Assembly (NCBI GenBank): GCA_032433765.1
Contig: JAVIAB010000073.1
Location: 64,436,199 to 64,500,198, forward strand
DNA length: 64,000 nucleotides
Direction: 5' to 3'
Source of the DNA: Megaustenia siamemsis
Lineage: Eukaryota > Mollusca > Gastropoda > Stylommatophora > Ariophantidae
The stretch's first letter is position 1, and the number at the start of each line of letters is the position of its first letter. Below are positions 12,122 to 23,590 of the stretch, in pieces. Below the pieces are notes generated by a model that made no database searches, was not told the DNA's origin, and saw only the letters and a list, made by a program, of their open reading frames with translations. The position numbers were made by a program, and so were the translations under genes.

Positions 12122-12666
12122 GATAGAAGTAGCATGTAGTTATCCATTTATTGGATAATGAGGGTGAGAAAACAACAGACATTCACTGGGAGATCAAGAA
12201 TGCTTGTTTGTCACAGGACTATGAGCAGCACAGTAAGTTTAAATGTGGAATGTCATCTGTAACATGGGAAGATCAATTTGGGAGACCTAATACTGTAATT
12301 GTGCATCTGCAATGAAATGAATGATAATGGAAAACAGGCAAAAAACAATGTGACTGAAAAAGTGAAGATCAGTCAAAAGCTGAGCTCATTAAATCATTCA
12401 TGGAGTGTTACAAACTCACAGTCTCCATTAGGTGAGTACCAAACCAATTTACTCATGAATTGAAAGAATGTTGTCCAGTGAATGTTTATAAGACTTTTTC
12501 ACATTTTATAGTCATTGACAATGAATGCTGAGTCTATTACTTCTAACCAGAAGCTAAGAGAACCAGTAGGGAATGGGGACATGCACCATTAGCAAAACTG
12601 AAGAAATATCATAAATAAAATATTATTTACTTAACATTAAAATCTTTATGTTTAAAGATAACTTAC
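12122..12666. other. MSH4 intron sequence
   Basis: About 545 bp between the DD82E element and the splice donor of exon B. No TE motif or open frame recognised. Confidence 0.4.
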
Positions 12667-12896
12667 CAACAAGTGTATTAGAGCAATGAGTGTTTGATGC
12701 AGTGCTGGAAGATGTGTAAGGAGTGTTGCCTGAATTGTATCTTTTTGAATTGTACAACAGTGTAGAGTCTGAAAATGCAGGAGTTCTGACTATAACAGAA
12801 CTTGACAGTCCATTGTTACTGTCAGTTTTAGTAGAGCTACTTGGAGAGCTTAACTTTGAATCTATTCTTTTCAGCCCATTTTGTCTAGAGTTTAAA
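12667..12896 (-). CDS. MSH4: MSH4 exon B, serine-rich N-terminal region
   Basis: This 230-bp minus-strand exon has acceptor tttatttcag and donor g/gtaagt. It has no stop in the frame set by its neighbours. It encodes a low-complexity Ser/Thr/Asn-rich segment (KLSSPSSSTKTDSN, then YNSGNTPYTSSSTASN) ending SNTLV. MSH4 N-termini are serine-rich and disordered just before VAVVEGRG, so composition fits. It begins with one base completing a codon left by exon A (two bases) and ends with one base completed by exon C. The composition alone would be weak; the three-way phase agreement and strand order make the call. Confidence 0.75.
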
Positions 12897-12954
12897 CTGA
12901 AATAAATTAATGAACAAAATTAGACTACAGTTATGATTTTAATGTTTTACAGTA

Positions 12955-13822
12955 AATATTTAGAAATATTTTAAGATCCATAAGGGGCATGTCTAGAATA
13001 ACAAATGGAGGTCATAATATCAATAATCTAAGGAATGCTGATGATACTGTCGCAATCGCTAAGAGTGAAAATGAGTTACAAGAAATGACGGACATTATAG
13101 TGAAAAAAAAGCAAAAATAAAGGATTCAGCCTTAATAGCAAAAAGACAGAAGTAATGGTAACAACAAAGAAAAAGACATCACCTCAGTGCAAAAAAAAGA
13201 CAAGTGGAACAATATTAAAACAGGTAAATTAATTTAAATATTTAGGAACTTTGTTAACTTCAGATGGAAGATGTACAAAAGAGGTGAGATGCAGAGTGGC
13301 TCAGGCAAAAGCAGCTTTCCAAAAAATGAGGAAGATGCTATGCAATCCATTTTTGACAATAAAAATAAGAAAGAGTTTTTAAATATTATGTAGAGCCAGT
13401 CTTAACATATGGATGTAAATCATGGACAATAGGACAACAGACAAGAGGGTCGCTGGAGTCTGTGAAGATGTGGTTTTGCAGAAGAGAGTTGAGAGTGCCA
13501 TGGACAGCTAAGAAGAGTAATGAAAATGTTCTGAAAGAGGTCAAAGCAAAAAGAGAGCTAATTTCCTATATTAGGAAGAAACAATCATCATATTTTGGCC
13601 ATGTAGTGAGAAGAGAACAACTAGAACATATTGTGGCAACTGGGGAGATTGAGGGATGAGGAGATAGAGGGAAGCAAAGAGAGGAGATACCAGACGGCTT
13701 GAGAGAATGGCTTGGCAGAAGGTCAACAAAATAAATGATAAATAACTGTCGAGATCAAAAGTTGTGGAGAGACATGATCACCTATGCCAGCAGGCTTGGT
13801 ACTTGATGATGATGATGATTAT
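12955..13822 (+). mobile_element. RTE-type LINE family A, 5'-truncated
   Basis: It starts inside RT near motif C, degraded to NADDTVAIAKSE. It runs through the C-terminal region (CESWTIGQQ equivalent; [19 protein letters not shown] at 13500) and ends in a TGATGATGATGAT tail at 13804-13820. It lies about 55 bp upstream of MSH4 exon B, in the 15-kb intron, antisense to the gene. Confidence 0.85.
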
Positions 13823-14098
13823 TTAGAAATAAAATATTTTTTTGTAATTATTTTGATCATTTAGATAATTGAATATACACTTGTTTTTGCATAAAACCAT
13901 ACTATTGTATAGACAAGACAATAACATACACATTTTAACTCTTTCCCTACCCAGTAGCTCTCAATCCTTTACCGCAGCATCTCCTATATTTTCTAACAGG
14001 CGCATTTTCTGAACATCTGGTTTATTTTGTGAAAAGTCTCTGGTCAGACATGAGGCGATATTTCGAAGTGGACGTGCCAAAAAATTTATTTTTATTTT

Positions 14099-15390
14099 AT
14101 TTATCATCATGTGCCATACTGGTTGGCATAGGCGATCATATCCTTCAACAATCTTCTATCTACAGTGCATCATATCAGTTCTGTTGTTGACTGTTTTCCA
14201 TGCCATGACACCAAGCTATCCAGTATTTTCTCTCGTTGTCATCCACAATCTCTTTTTCCTTCTATTTTGTCAGTTGTAACTAAGTATTTTTCATTGATCG
14301 AGAAGGGGATACGAGCAAAGAAATTAAAATCAGAATAGCTAAAGCAGCAATGTCTTTCAGAAGCCTTGAAAAGTTGTGGAAATCAAAACTTATCAGCACA
14401 AACACAAAACTTAGGCTATTCAAATCAAATGTACTATCAACCCTTACGTATGCGTGTGAAAGCTGGAAAACAACAAGAGATATAGAAACAAAGTTGAACG
14501 CATTCGAAAATAAATGTCTAAGGAAAATACTTGGTATAGCATGGAACGAATTCAAAACAAATGAGGAAATTAGAGAAATCGCCAATCAACCACTAATATC
14601 TTCAGTAATAAAGAAAAGACGATGGTCATACGTTGGACATGTGATGAGAAGAGATAATAACCGAATAGCAAAGCAAGCCCTCATATGGGAACAACAGGTA
14701 AAAGAAAAAGAGGAAGACCCAGGGAGACACTGAGAAGAACATTGATGAGAGAGGCAAGAGCAGCAGGAGTCGGCTCCTCAATGAGATAGAACTGCTTGCA
14801 CAGAACAGAGACAGATGGCGAGATTTGATAAAATATCTTTAAAAGAAAACTGCTAGAACAAAAAATCCATATAGGAGAAGGTGTATCTTGGTCTATGCCC
14901 TATGGGCCGGTTACGGCTCGAAAGGTCAATAGATAGATAGAACTAAGTATTCCAACTTCCCTCTTCTCATGATGTGCACGAAAAACATTGATTGTTTCTT
15001 TCTGAAGTTTTTTAGGAGTTCCCTTTTTGTGTTGAACTCTTTGAGAATTTGCTGATTGGTCTTTTTAGCTATCCAGGAAAATTTCAATATTCTTCTGAGA
15101 AATCTCATCTCTGTGGCCTCTAATTGTCTTTTCATTTGTTTGTCTACTGTCCATGATTCCCTTCCATAGGTCAGAATTGGTTCTATTTAGCACAGATGAA
15201 CTCTCTTTCTCACTTCTATTGACATAGATTTGTTGCATAAGATATTTTTCATTTTCTGAGATGCTATTTTGGCCTGAGCTATTCTGTTTTTTTATTTCTG
15301 TGGTGTATCTTCCATTTGATGTTATTATTGTGCCCAAGTATTTGATGTGTTGCACTTGTTTCAGATTTGTTCTGTTTATTTTTATGCTGC
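14099..15390 (-). mobile_element. RTE-type LINE family D, split by a family C insertion
   Basis: The minus-strand C-terminal half of an RTE-type LINE closely related to family A. The 5' part is 15390-14951 (LKQVQHIKYLGTIITSNG, EMRFLRRILKFSWIAKKTN) and the 3' part 14277-14099, ending in the catcat tail. The two halves are separated by a family C element with target duplication aactaagtat. The frame is broken repeatedly. A plus-strand family D copy starts only about 75 bp away, giving a head-to-head arrangement. Confidence 0.82.
14288..14940 (+). mobile_element. RTE-type LINE family C, 5'-truncated, with target duplication
   Basis: The C-terminal part of ORF2 is open from 14350 (SFRSLEKLWKSKLIS, RKILGIAWNEFKTNEEI, RRWSYVGHVMRRDN) until a frameshift near 14695. 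The 3' UTR contains ccctatgggccggttacgg and ends in gatagatag. A 10-bp duplication, aactaagtat, lies at 14278-14287 and 14941-14950. It inserted into a family D LINE and is therefore younger than it. Confidence 0.9.
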
Positions 15391-15399
15391 ATGATGGTG

Positions 15400-16312
15400 A
15401 TGCTACCAAAGGAAGAGTAAGATGTCTCCTTTCCTCCGCTAGTCACTTTACAGCGAACATATTATGAGATCAATAGTAGACAAAAAAGGAATTGAAGTCA
15501 ACGGTCACAACATAAATAATTTGCGATATGTGGATGACACAGTCTTAATAGCAGAGACAGAGAGTGAACTACAAGAAATGATAGACATAATAGTAAAAGA
15601 AAGCAACAAGAAAGGTCTCAGTCTGAATAGTAAGAAAACAGAAGTAATGGTCATATCGAAGAAATAATCATCACCAGCATGCAGCATAAAAATAAAAAGG
15701 ACAAATTTGAAACAAGTGCAACATGTCAAATACCTGGGCACAATAATAACATCAGATGGAAGATGCACCACAGAAATAAAAAGCAGAATAGCTCAGGCCA
15801 AAACAGCATTTCAGAAAATGAAAAATATCTTATACAACAAATCTATGTCAATAGAAATGAGAAAGAGAGTTCATCGGTGCTATAAAGAACCAATTCTGAC
15901 CTATGGAAGCGAATCATGGACAGTAGACAAACAAATGAAAAGACGATTAGAGGCCACAGAGATGGGATTTCTCAGTAGAATGTTGAAAGTTCCTTGGACA
16001 GCTAAAAAGACCAATGAGGAAGTTCTCAAAGAGGCCAACACAAAAAGGCAGCTCCTAAAAAACATCAGAAAGAACCAATAAACATTTTTTGGGCACATCA
16101 TGAGAAGAGGAAAGTTGGAATACTTGGTTACAACTGGCAAAATAAAAGGAAAGAGAGATCGTGGACAACAAAGAGAGAAAATACTGGATAGCTTGGTGTA
16201 ATGTCATGGAAAACAGTCAACAACAGAACTGACACGATGCACTGTAGATAGAACATTGTGGAAGGACATGATCGCCGACGTCAACCAGTATGGCACATGA
16301 TGATGGTGATGA
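15400..16312 (+). mobile_element. RTE-type LINE family D, 5'-truncated
   Basis: It begins with a scrap of A/D-type 5' UTR (gtaagatgtctcctttcctc), then RT from 15464 with motif C mutated to RYVDDTVLIAETE. After a stop near 15665 the C-terminal frame (MKQVQHVKYLGTIITSDG, VPWTAKKTNEEVLKEANTK) runs to 16081. The 3' end is cacatgatgatggtgatg at about 16300. Dead. Confidence 0.85.
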
Positions 16313-16405
16313 TTGTTTCTTTGATATGACCATTATTTCTGATTTCTTACTTTTCAGACTGAGACCTTTTTTGTCTTTCGTTATATTTATATATTTCATT
16401 ATTCA
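16313..16405 (-). mobile_element. RTE-type LINE scrap (family D)
   Basis: The minus strand reads KDKKGLSLKSKKSEIMVISK, the post-palm segment of A/D RT. It abuts the 3' tail of the plus-strand D copy. Confidence 0.6.
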
Positions 16406-16690
16406 CAAAATTGCTTCTTGGCATGGCAAATCTGATGCAATTAGCGTTTGAAAATTAATTAACTGCAGAAATAATAAAATTTGTGTAAACATAAATAATT
16501 TGTGTATGTTATAGTGTGTGTATATATATATCATAGTTTGTGTGCAATCTGATGATAAGAATAGGATTAGAAATTTTCTACATTAAAAAAATTTATACAA
16601 TGTCCACATAAATGTGAATTTCACTATCATATTATATATTCTGAGTGTCGTATTTATCTAACTCCGAACATATCCATAAGTGCTCAGATC
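16406..16690. other. AT-rich spacer
   Basis: Nothing recognised except short TATATA runs. Confidence 0.4.
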
Positions 16691-18350
16691 CTCTTTTCGG
16701 CATGACCCACGACTGATGACTCCAGTTCTGTGTTGCTTGAGAAGTCTTCTTATACGGCCACTAAGTTTCTATTTTCTGGATGTGCCCATCTTAACTCCCA
16801 TCGCTTTCGTCTGAAGGAGTGACATGGACTCATGGTTGTCAAAGTCCTATGCCCATTCCCACATCTCGGAAGGCATTGATGATGTCAGCCAGAATCATTG
16901 ATTTACCATCTTCAATGACAGCACAGCAAACCAACCTGTCTGCTCTTTTATTTCCCTATACTTCTGCATCCTCAGGAGCGTAGGCAAAGATGACCCTAAG
17001 TATTTTTGACAACTGTTTTATCATGCTCTTTGAATCACTTACTATGCAGGTGTAGTCTTGTGACTCTAACCAGATGAATGCCCTGGTCACTGCCATGGCC
17101 TCCATCGTCATACTAGTCGTGGTCATAACGTATGCATCACTGTCTTCCTTGACTATTCTGACTGCCGAGCGTGCTGTAAATGCCCATGCACTCCTTTGGT
17201 GTCGTATTACAGATCCGTCTGTATAGATGACTGCATCTTTCTCATCGGTGTTATCCCAGATAAGACTGTTTACCTCCGCATTGACCACGACTGAGTCCTG
17301 TTCCCTACATTTCCTGTCGAGTGTGACAATACAATGTCCCCATGAATGACGTATGCACCTGTATTCACTCCTCGCCAGCATTGATATTGGTAAGCCCACA
17401 GACCTGTTTAATGACATCTTCTGCTCGGCCCACCCATGATTTGCGTCTTTATTTTTGCCTGACACCTTCCAGTGTGTTGAGTTCGTAGTGCAATGGATGT
17501 TCCTTATCAGTACTTATTTTCAGGTGTGCCTTGCCCTCCAAATCTTGATCTGTCATCCATGACTGGAAAGTCAATAAGATACCTCATTGCCACACAGGGA
17601 GTGTCACTCATTCACCCGCAAGATAATGCACACAGCTTCATTCTGTATTTTCTCCAGCCTATCAGTTTGCGTCCTACTGGCAGTAAGAATTGCCAGAGCG
17701 TATTCGATTGGTACGAGGACTAATCCCTGGAACAGAAGGGTAGGTAGCCTCTGCTCAATGTTGGCAGCCGCCATGACCTTCAAGGTGGCAAATCTTTTGC
17801 GGGATTTTGTTACCACATGGTCTACTTGGTCCCGAAAGTGCAGGCTACGATCAAACTTAACTCCGAGGTATGTCATCAACCTGTCACTGGTCACCTCATC
17901 AGCTCTCATTTGTACCACCGGTGTTTCCGTGCTAACAATATGATAATTAAGGGAGAACCATGCAACTGATGCTTTATTAGGATTAACCAATACACCTGAT
18001 ACTCCACATAACAAAGAGATGTGATCGAGTTTGTCTTGCATTGTGGAGGCGATTTCACTTCTGTCCCTTCCCTGTAGATATACCAGAATATCATCAGCAA
18101 ATGTCATAGTTCTCCTTCCATCCAGCTGTTGTTCTGTGATCGCTATTGTGTACACGTTAAATAGAACTGGTGTGACAATGGTGAGACTTGTGGCAACCCT
18201 GGAAAAATGGATGTTGGCTCGAATGACCAACTTCCACATTTGAGAATCACCTTCCTTTGAAACAGTGCTGCAGTGATCCATCTAATGAGGAAGGGGTGCA
18301 CCGCCAGTTTGAGGAGCATATACATGATGTATTCAAACAGTATATGTTTA
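16690..18350 (-). mobile_element. LINE family G (RT plus RNase H), degenerate
   Basis: Homologous to the 831-codon frame at 61482-63977. The minus strand contains TFADDILVYLQGRDR (RT motif C) at about 18100, LMTYLGVKFDRSLHF, and RNase H YTDGSVIRHQRSAWA (first catalytic Asp) and MTMEAMAV (Glu) near 17200. The degraded C-terminus is at 16700-16960. It is broken by several frameshifts and deletions and is 5'-truncated. It lies antisense to nothing but shares the strand of MSH4, in its large intron. Confidence 0.85.
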
Positions 18351-18361
18351 GAGCTTTACAA

Positions 18362-18625
18362 GATAAAGGCGTTGAAAATATATCGCTTATGTGCTGAGTA
18401 TTGCATAGTATTTTCCTCCATTCTCTGGAAAGCTGCTTTTACCTGAGCCATTCTGCATTTCACCTCTGTTGTACATCTTCCGTCTGAGTTTAACAAAGTT
18501 CCCAAACATTTAAATTCATTACCTGTTTTAATATTGTTCCACTTGTCTTTATTTTGCACTGAGGTGATGTCTTTTTCTTTGTTGTTACCATTACTTCTGT
18601 CCTTTTGCTATTAAGGCTAAAGTTA
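18362..18625 (-). mobile_element. RTE-type LINE scrap (family A)
   Basis: The minus strand encodes NEFKCLGTLLNSDGRCTTE and VKCRMAQVKAAFQRM, the post-RT segment of family A. It is truncated at both ends. Confidence 0.75.
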
Positions 18626-18778
18626 ATGCTGAGACCAGAGGTGGTTGCCGCAGAGAGAAATCACAAATAAAAATCCCAATTGGTGCAGCTGAGATTCGAA
18701 CCCACAACCTCTCTGTCTAAGGCCGGCGTCTTGCCTCGAGACCAACCAGTCCACCTATCAACCAGAGTTTTTTTTATA
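18626..18778 (-). mobile_element. tRNA-derived SINE-like sequence, second type
   Basis: The minus strand has a tRNA-like stretch with tggttggtctcgaggcaag and box B gggttcgaatctcagctg. It differs from the family S head. A related degraded copy, sharing ctcg(a/t)ggcaagac and gggttcga, is at about 61060-61160. Confidence 0.55.
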
Positions 18779-18794
18779 CGCTATCTATTGGTTC

Positions 18795-19335
18795 TATTGG
18801 TTATGGAAGGCCTCGGTATCACTGCAAACGAATTAAAATCCATACTCTCTCAACCACCCGTGCCAGTAGAATCATCAGAATTACTAACTCATCTCCCAAA
18901 CAAAGAAAGGTAACTGTAGTCCCCATCGTATCAGTCTCAGCACACGCCAAAAGACATAAAGCGAAACCACGCAGAAAGTGAACACAGCCAACTGTTCCCT
19001 GTCATACGATATCATCATTCATCGTAAACAATTGGAATATTGAAGCATGATCAAAACGGATGAGACACACAGCTCACGGTGTGCACAGAGCACTTAACTC
19101 AGTAGCTCCTGCAACAAGCAGGACTTAGAATATGAGGAAACTGCAACAAGGATCACTTTTCAGACATAGCCTTCAATGGTTGCTGCTGCCTATCCACCAT
19201 ATACTGGAAGTTCACGTCCTCCCGAAAATGATCATCATCATATTGAGAACAAAAAATGTATAGCGCTTGATGATGTTAGGACATCTTTCTTGACTCCTAC
19301 CGAACATATAAACACACAGTCATATATATATACAC
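18795..19335 (+). repeat. Repeat H, copy 1
   Basis: About 500 bp here is homologous to 47620-48135 (shared gttatggaaggcctcggtat and cgaaaccacgcagaaagtga). Short frames such as HAKRHKAKPRRK are conserved between copies but broken. I do not recognise the family. The second copy forms one end of a chimeric insertion, which suggests H is the 3' part of a retroelement read on the opposite strand. Confidence 0.65.
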
Positions 19336-19825
19336 AGTCGAATTATTCCCGTCACACATCAAACAACAGACCCTACGGTTAGCGTACAACGAACGAAACA
19401 CGGTGCAAATTCCCCAAAGAGGAAAATCTTAGGTCGACTTGACGGAGCAGTCCACATTAATGCGTTTCAGCATGTAAATAACTTACGTCAAACAATTCCA
19501 ACATTGGCCATTGATCAGCACTCAATGTGACATAAACCGCATGTCAACACTAGATGGTGAAGGTCGCTTTTACAATACTTGACTTGTCAAAAAGGAACAC
19601 TGCTGTGTGTACTCAGCGGCGCAGATTTGCTAAGTAGAACATCATTTTGATTTCAACACAGAAAATGGCATCAGAGAGCCGAAATTAATCAAACCCCAGA
19701 TGCAATTTCTACTGCAATCGAGAGAACATGAAACGTTCCACCATTTTGAAACGGAAGTCCCATACACTATCTATATCTTAAATGTGGCGATATAGACAAT
19801 ACAAGTTAAATAAAACAATAGGAAA
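19336..19825. other. Unassigned sequence
   Basis: About 490 bp without a recognisable gene or element. Confidence 0.35.
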
Positions 19826-22472
19826 CTTCTTCTGCGATCATGGCTCATTCAGACTAAGATTCTGGACTTTCTTATGAAGGCAGCCGTCTGTTTAAGTGAT
19901 TCAGTTGCCCTGTATAGTTTCTCTTCCAGGGAGGTGGCTGTGGACCACATTGTCCTTCTTAGGTCTGTGTACTGGGGGCAATCCTGTAGAACATGTTTTG
20001 TTGTCATGTTATCCAGGGTACAGTGACATAGGCTGTTAGTTCCTATTTTGAGTTTGGTGAACATGTAGTTTCTCATTCTGTTGTGGCCAGTGCGCAGGTA
20101 TAGTATGATGACTTGATCCCTCCTTGATAGTTAGAGGCATCCATCCCTCTCGTTATACTTTGGGTGTTCTTGTTTCCATTTTTCATGATACTGGCATTTG
20201 ATGATTGATTTGGCTTCATCGTAGATGACCAGATGGTTCTCTTGTGGTAATCTCCCTCCCTCTTTAGCTAATTTGTCTGCATGTTCGTTTCCGTGTATAT
20301 TACAGTGTGATGGTATCCACTGGATGACCACTCTCTGGAAGTTATTGCAAAGTTGGTCTAGGGTTATTCTCAAGTCATCTAGTTCACTGTTCCTGGGGGC
20401 TTTTAGAGCTGTTAGGTCTGACAGTGCATCAGTCAGTATCACCAATTTCTTGTGCATGTTATTTTTGTGTTGGATAGCCAGTTTTGCAGCGTCTTTGAGG
20501 GCTTTAGTTTCTGCTTTAAAGTTGTTTGAGAATTTCCCAGTAGCTATTGACTTAGTGGGTGTCCGGTTAGCGCAATCGATAGGCGGTTGGCTTACCACGG
20601 CAACAGCCGGGGTTCGTACCCTGGCGAGGACACCTGGGTTTTACTAATTCCCTAAAAATTAGTAGGAGCCGCGATAGCTCAGTGGTTAGTGAACTGGACT
20701 ACTACGGACAAGGGGTAGGGTTCGATCCCAACCGACGGCTCCGGGTTCACCCAGCCTTAAATGGGTACCGGATTTTTTCTGGGAAAGTAAAAGCAGCACG
20801 GGCGTAATACCGACCACATTACCCCAAAAATCATGTGCTGAAGGTCTGTAAAATATAGGGTCACTAACACCATATTTCCCTATACGCCACTTGGCGTAAC
20901 GGGGGGTACTTTTTTTTTTACTATTGACTTAGTGATCTCTTCCTGGTTATTCAGCCTCAAGAACACACCTCCTCCTTCATTTCCGGTGGTATTTGTAGCA
21001 GAGCCATCTGTGTATATATGTGACCAGATGTCTCGTGGGTAGTTGTTGTTTATGTGTTTTTCTGCTATGTGTTTTCTCTCAGTGTTTGTTTGGATGCCTT
21101 TTTTCATGATTCCTATTATGTCTTCCTTAAGTTCTGGTATTTTGTGTTTCCCATGAGGAATCATATCAGATAGGATTATGGGTTTTGGCATTGTTTGGGA
21201 TGGTACTGGGTCACCAGTAGTCAGTTCTTTGGAGATTGCAGTGAAGTTGCTCCTCTTTAATCTTCCTTTTTGAAAACCAGTTATTCTTTGGTGCATGGGG
21301 TGGTTAGGGAATTTTCTATATTTCTCCACTTGTTGCAATACTTTAGTGACCCGTCTGTCATCTAAGGGTTGTAAACCTGTTATGTTTCTAGGGTCTTGAT
21401 AGGTGTAGATTTCATAGCACCAATGATGATACGGGCAGCTTGGTTCTGCATTCTGTTAATTTTGCTAAGGTGTGATTTGGAAGCTGTAGCCCAGACTGTG
21501 ACTCCATATTCTAGGACTGATCTTACTCTTCCTATGTATAGTCGTTTCAAGATATTGCTGTCTGCTCCCCAGTCCGTTCCTGCCAATTTCTTCATAATAT
21601 TTGTTCGTCTATCTGATTTATCCATGTCATTCTGCAATCCATAGTGATGCCAAGATACGTTGGGTTTTGGTCAATAGGAAGTGTATGGTCTTTTATCTTC
21701 AATTTTGCAGAGAGTGTGTTTCTTAAAAGGCTGAAAATTGTGTATGTAGTTTTTTTTTCGTTAATTGGTAGTAGCCAGGTGTTTATCCATTTTTCAAGTT
21801 CTCCTAGGACATCTTGCATTCTGGAGCTAGCCACTGACATAGATTCTTCATGTGCCCATATCGCCAGGTCATCTGTATACATTGAAGAGTGTATTCTGGG
21901 TGGAATGTCCATTACGATGTCATTTATGAAAATGAAAAAGAGTGTTGGGGACAAGACTCCGCCTTGTGGGACACCTTGTTCGATAGAAACCTTCTTACTT
22001 AGTTGACCTTGAACTTGTACTCTGGCCGTTCTATCCTGAAGGTATTGAGAGATCCAATTGAATAAACGACCCTGGATGCCTAGTCTTAAAAGCTTGTTCT
22101 TTAAACCCTCTCGCCAAACCCTATCAAAAGCCTTCTCCATGTCGACCCACATTGCTAGTGTGTGTTTCTTTTCTTGTAGAGCATCCTCTATTTCCTGTGC
22201 AATGTAGGTGACCAGGTCTTCAGTTGATCTGTGCTGACGGAAGCTACTTTGTTGTGGTACGATTTGTTGTTTTGTCTCCAAATGCCACATAAGTCTTCTG
22301 TTAACCAGCCTTTCCATGAGTTTACTAAGGCAGCTCAGTAGGCTAATTGGTCTATAGCTACTTGGATCTAGTGGGTCTTTTCCACGTTTGAGGATGGGCA
22401 CCATAATGGCTTCTTTCCAGATTGCCGGCACATGACCTCTCTTCCAGCTAGCATTTATTATCCTTAGAAGCC
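19826..22472 (-). mobile_element. LINE family F: RT, RNase H and C-terminal Cys/His part
   Basis: The RT frame runs 22431-21592: RPISLLSCLSKLMERLVNRR, MWVDMEKAFDRVW (motif A), QGVPQGGVLSPTLF (motif B), and MYTDDLAIWAHE (motif C with A changed to T). RNase H follows: YTDGSATNTTGNEGG at about 21000, then after a SINE insertion ETKAL, ILTDALS and WIPSHCNIHGNEHADKLAKE. The terminal CHCTLDNMTTKH region is at about 20050. RNase H puts it in the I-type LINE group. Frameshifts near 21600 and 21350 make it non-functional. Confidence 0.88.
20558..20920 (+). mobile_element. Double-headed tRNA SINE, second copy
   Basis: Same architecture as 11108-11469 in the opposite orientation and almost the same length (363 vs 362 bp). 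Head 1 has ggttagcgcaatcgatagg and ggttcgtaccc. Head 2 has tagctcagtgg and gggttcgatccc, then the S body and a poly-T-ending tail. The 14-bp duplication ctattgacttagtg flanks it (20544-20557, 20921-20934). It split the RNase H domain of the family F LINE. Each head could supply a Pol III promoter. Confidence 0.92.
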
Positions 22473-23035
22473 GAGTGTATTCTGTGTGGAATGTCCATTA
22501 CGATGTCATTTATGAAAATTAAAAAGAGCGTTGGGGATAGGACTCCACCTTGTGGAACACCTTGTTCGATTCTGGCTTTCTTACTTAGTTGTCCATGTAC
22601 TCTGGCCATTCTGTCTTGTAGGTATTGAGATATCCAATTTAACAAACAGCCTTGGATGCCAAGTCTGAGAGGCTTGTTCTTTAATCCTTCTCTCCATACC
22701 CTTTCAAAATCCTTCTCTATGTCGACCCACACTGTCAGTGTGTGTTTCTTTTCTTGTAGAGCATCCTCTATTTCCTGTGTGATGTAGGTAATCAGGTCTT
22801 CAGTTGATCTGTGCTGACGGAAATCACTTTATTGTGGTATGATTTGTTGCTTTGTTTCTAAATGCCACATGAGTCTTCTGTTGACCAGCCTTTCCATGAG
22901 TTTGCTCAGGCAGCTCAGTAGGCTAATTGGTCTGTAGCTACTTGGGTCCAGTGTGTCTTTTCCATGCTTGAGGATGGACACCATAATGGCTTCTCTCCAG
23001 GTTGCTGGCATTTGTCTTCTCTTCCAGCTCACCTA
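22473..23035 (-). mobile_element. LINE family F, RT fragment
   Basis: A second, overlapping portion of family F RT (QMPATWREAIMVSILKHGKD at 23010; VDIEKDFERVW; QGVPQGGVLSPTLFLIFIND at about 22550). It abuts the other copy in direct orientation, so the region is a junction of two truncated copies and not one element. Confidence 0.8.
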
Positions 23036-23104
23036 TTGTCTACCAGGAAATCCTCCAGAATTGGCACCTGGAATATACATACCCTAAACAAACAAGGAAA
23101 AGCT

Positions 23105-23321
23105 GCGTATGGGGAATATGGTGTTAGTGACCATAAATTTTACTGACCTTCAGCACATGATTTTTGGGGTAATGTGGTCAGTATTACACCCGTGCCACTT
23201 TACTTTCCCAGAAAAAATCCGGTACCCATTTAAGGCTGTGTGAATCCAGAAGCCATCGGTTGGGATCGAACCCCACCTCTTGTCCTTTGTAGTCCAGTTC
23301 ACTAGCCACTGAGTTATCACG
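23105..23321 (-). mobile_element. tRNA-derived SINE, family S
   Basis: Minus-strand S element with degraded box A (taactcagtgg) and box B gggttcgatcccaac. It lies inside the endonuclease of family B, directly after AAY. Confidence 0.8.
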
Positions 23322-23344
23322 TTATCCAATGCTATGCACCAATA

Positions 23345-23590
23345 AATGAAATTTTTGGGGCATGTTAAAAGACAACAACAGCCTACTAAAAGTAATATTG
23401 GAAGGGAAAATACAACGTAAAAGAGGCAGACCAAGACTAACATGGACGAGTAACATCAAAAGATGGACAAGTCAATCTATGACAACCTGTACCATCAAAG
23501 CAAGAAACAGAGTGGAATGGTGATCCATGGTAGCCAACCTTCGTTGCGGAGACGGCACCAGATGATGATGATGATGCAGCAACCAATGAT
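23345..23590 (+). mobile_element. RTE-type LINE family E, 3' scrap
   Basis: Translation gives FGHVKRQQQPTKSNIGREN-like sequence, then RKRGRPRLTWTSNIKRWT and VANLRCGDGTR, followed by gatgatgatgatg. These are the family E C-terminus and tail. Confidence 0.8.

Noticed and set aside
12723..12905. Plus-strand 60-codon frame at MSH4 exon B
   Set aside because: The minus strand has matching splice sites and phase; the plus frame is its antisense.
22473..23035. Single continuous F LINE from 19826 to 23035
   Set aside because: RT segments overlap in content, so two truncated copies are joined.
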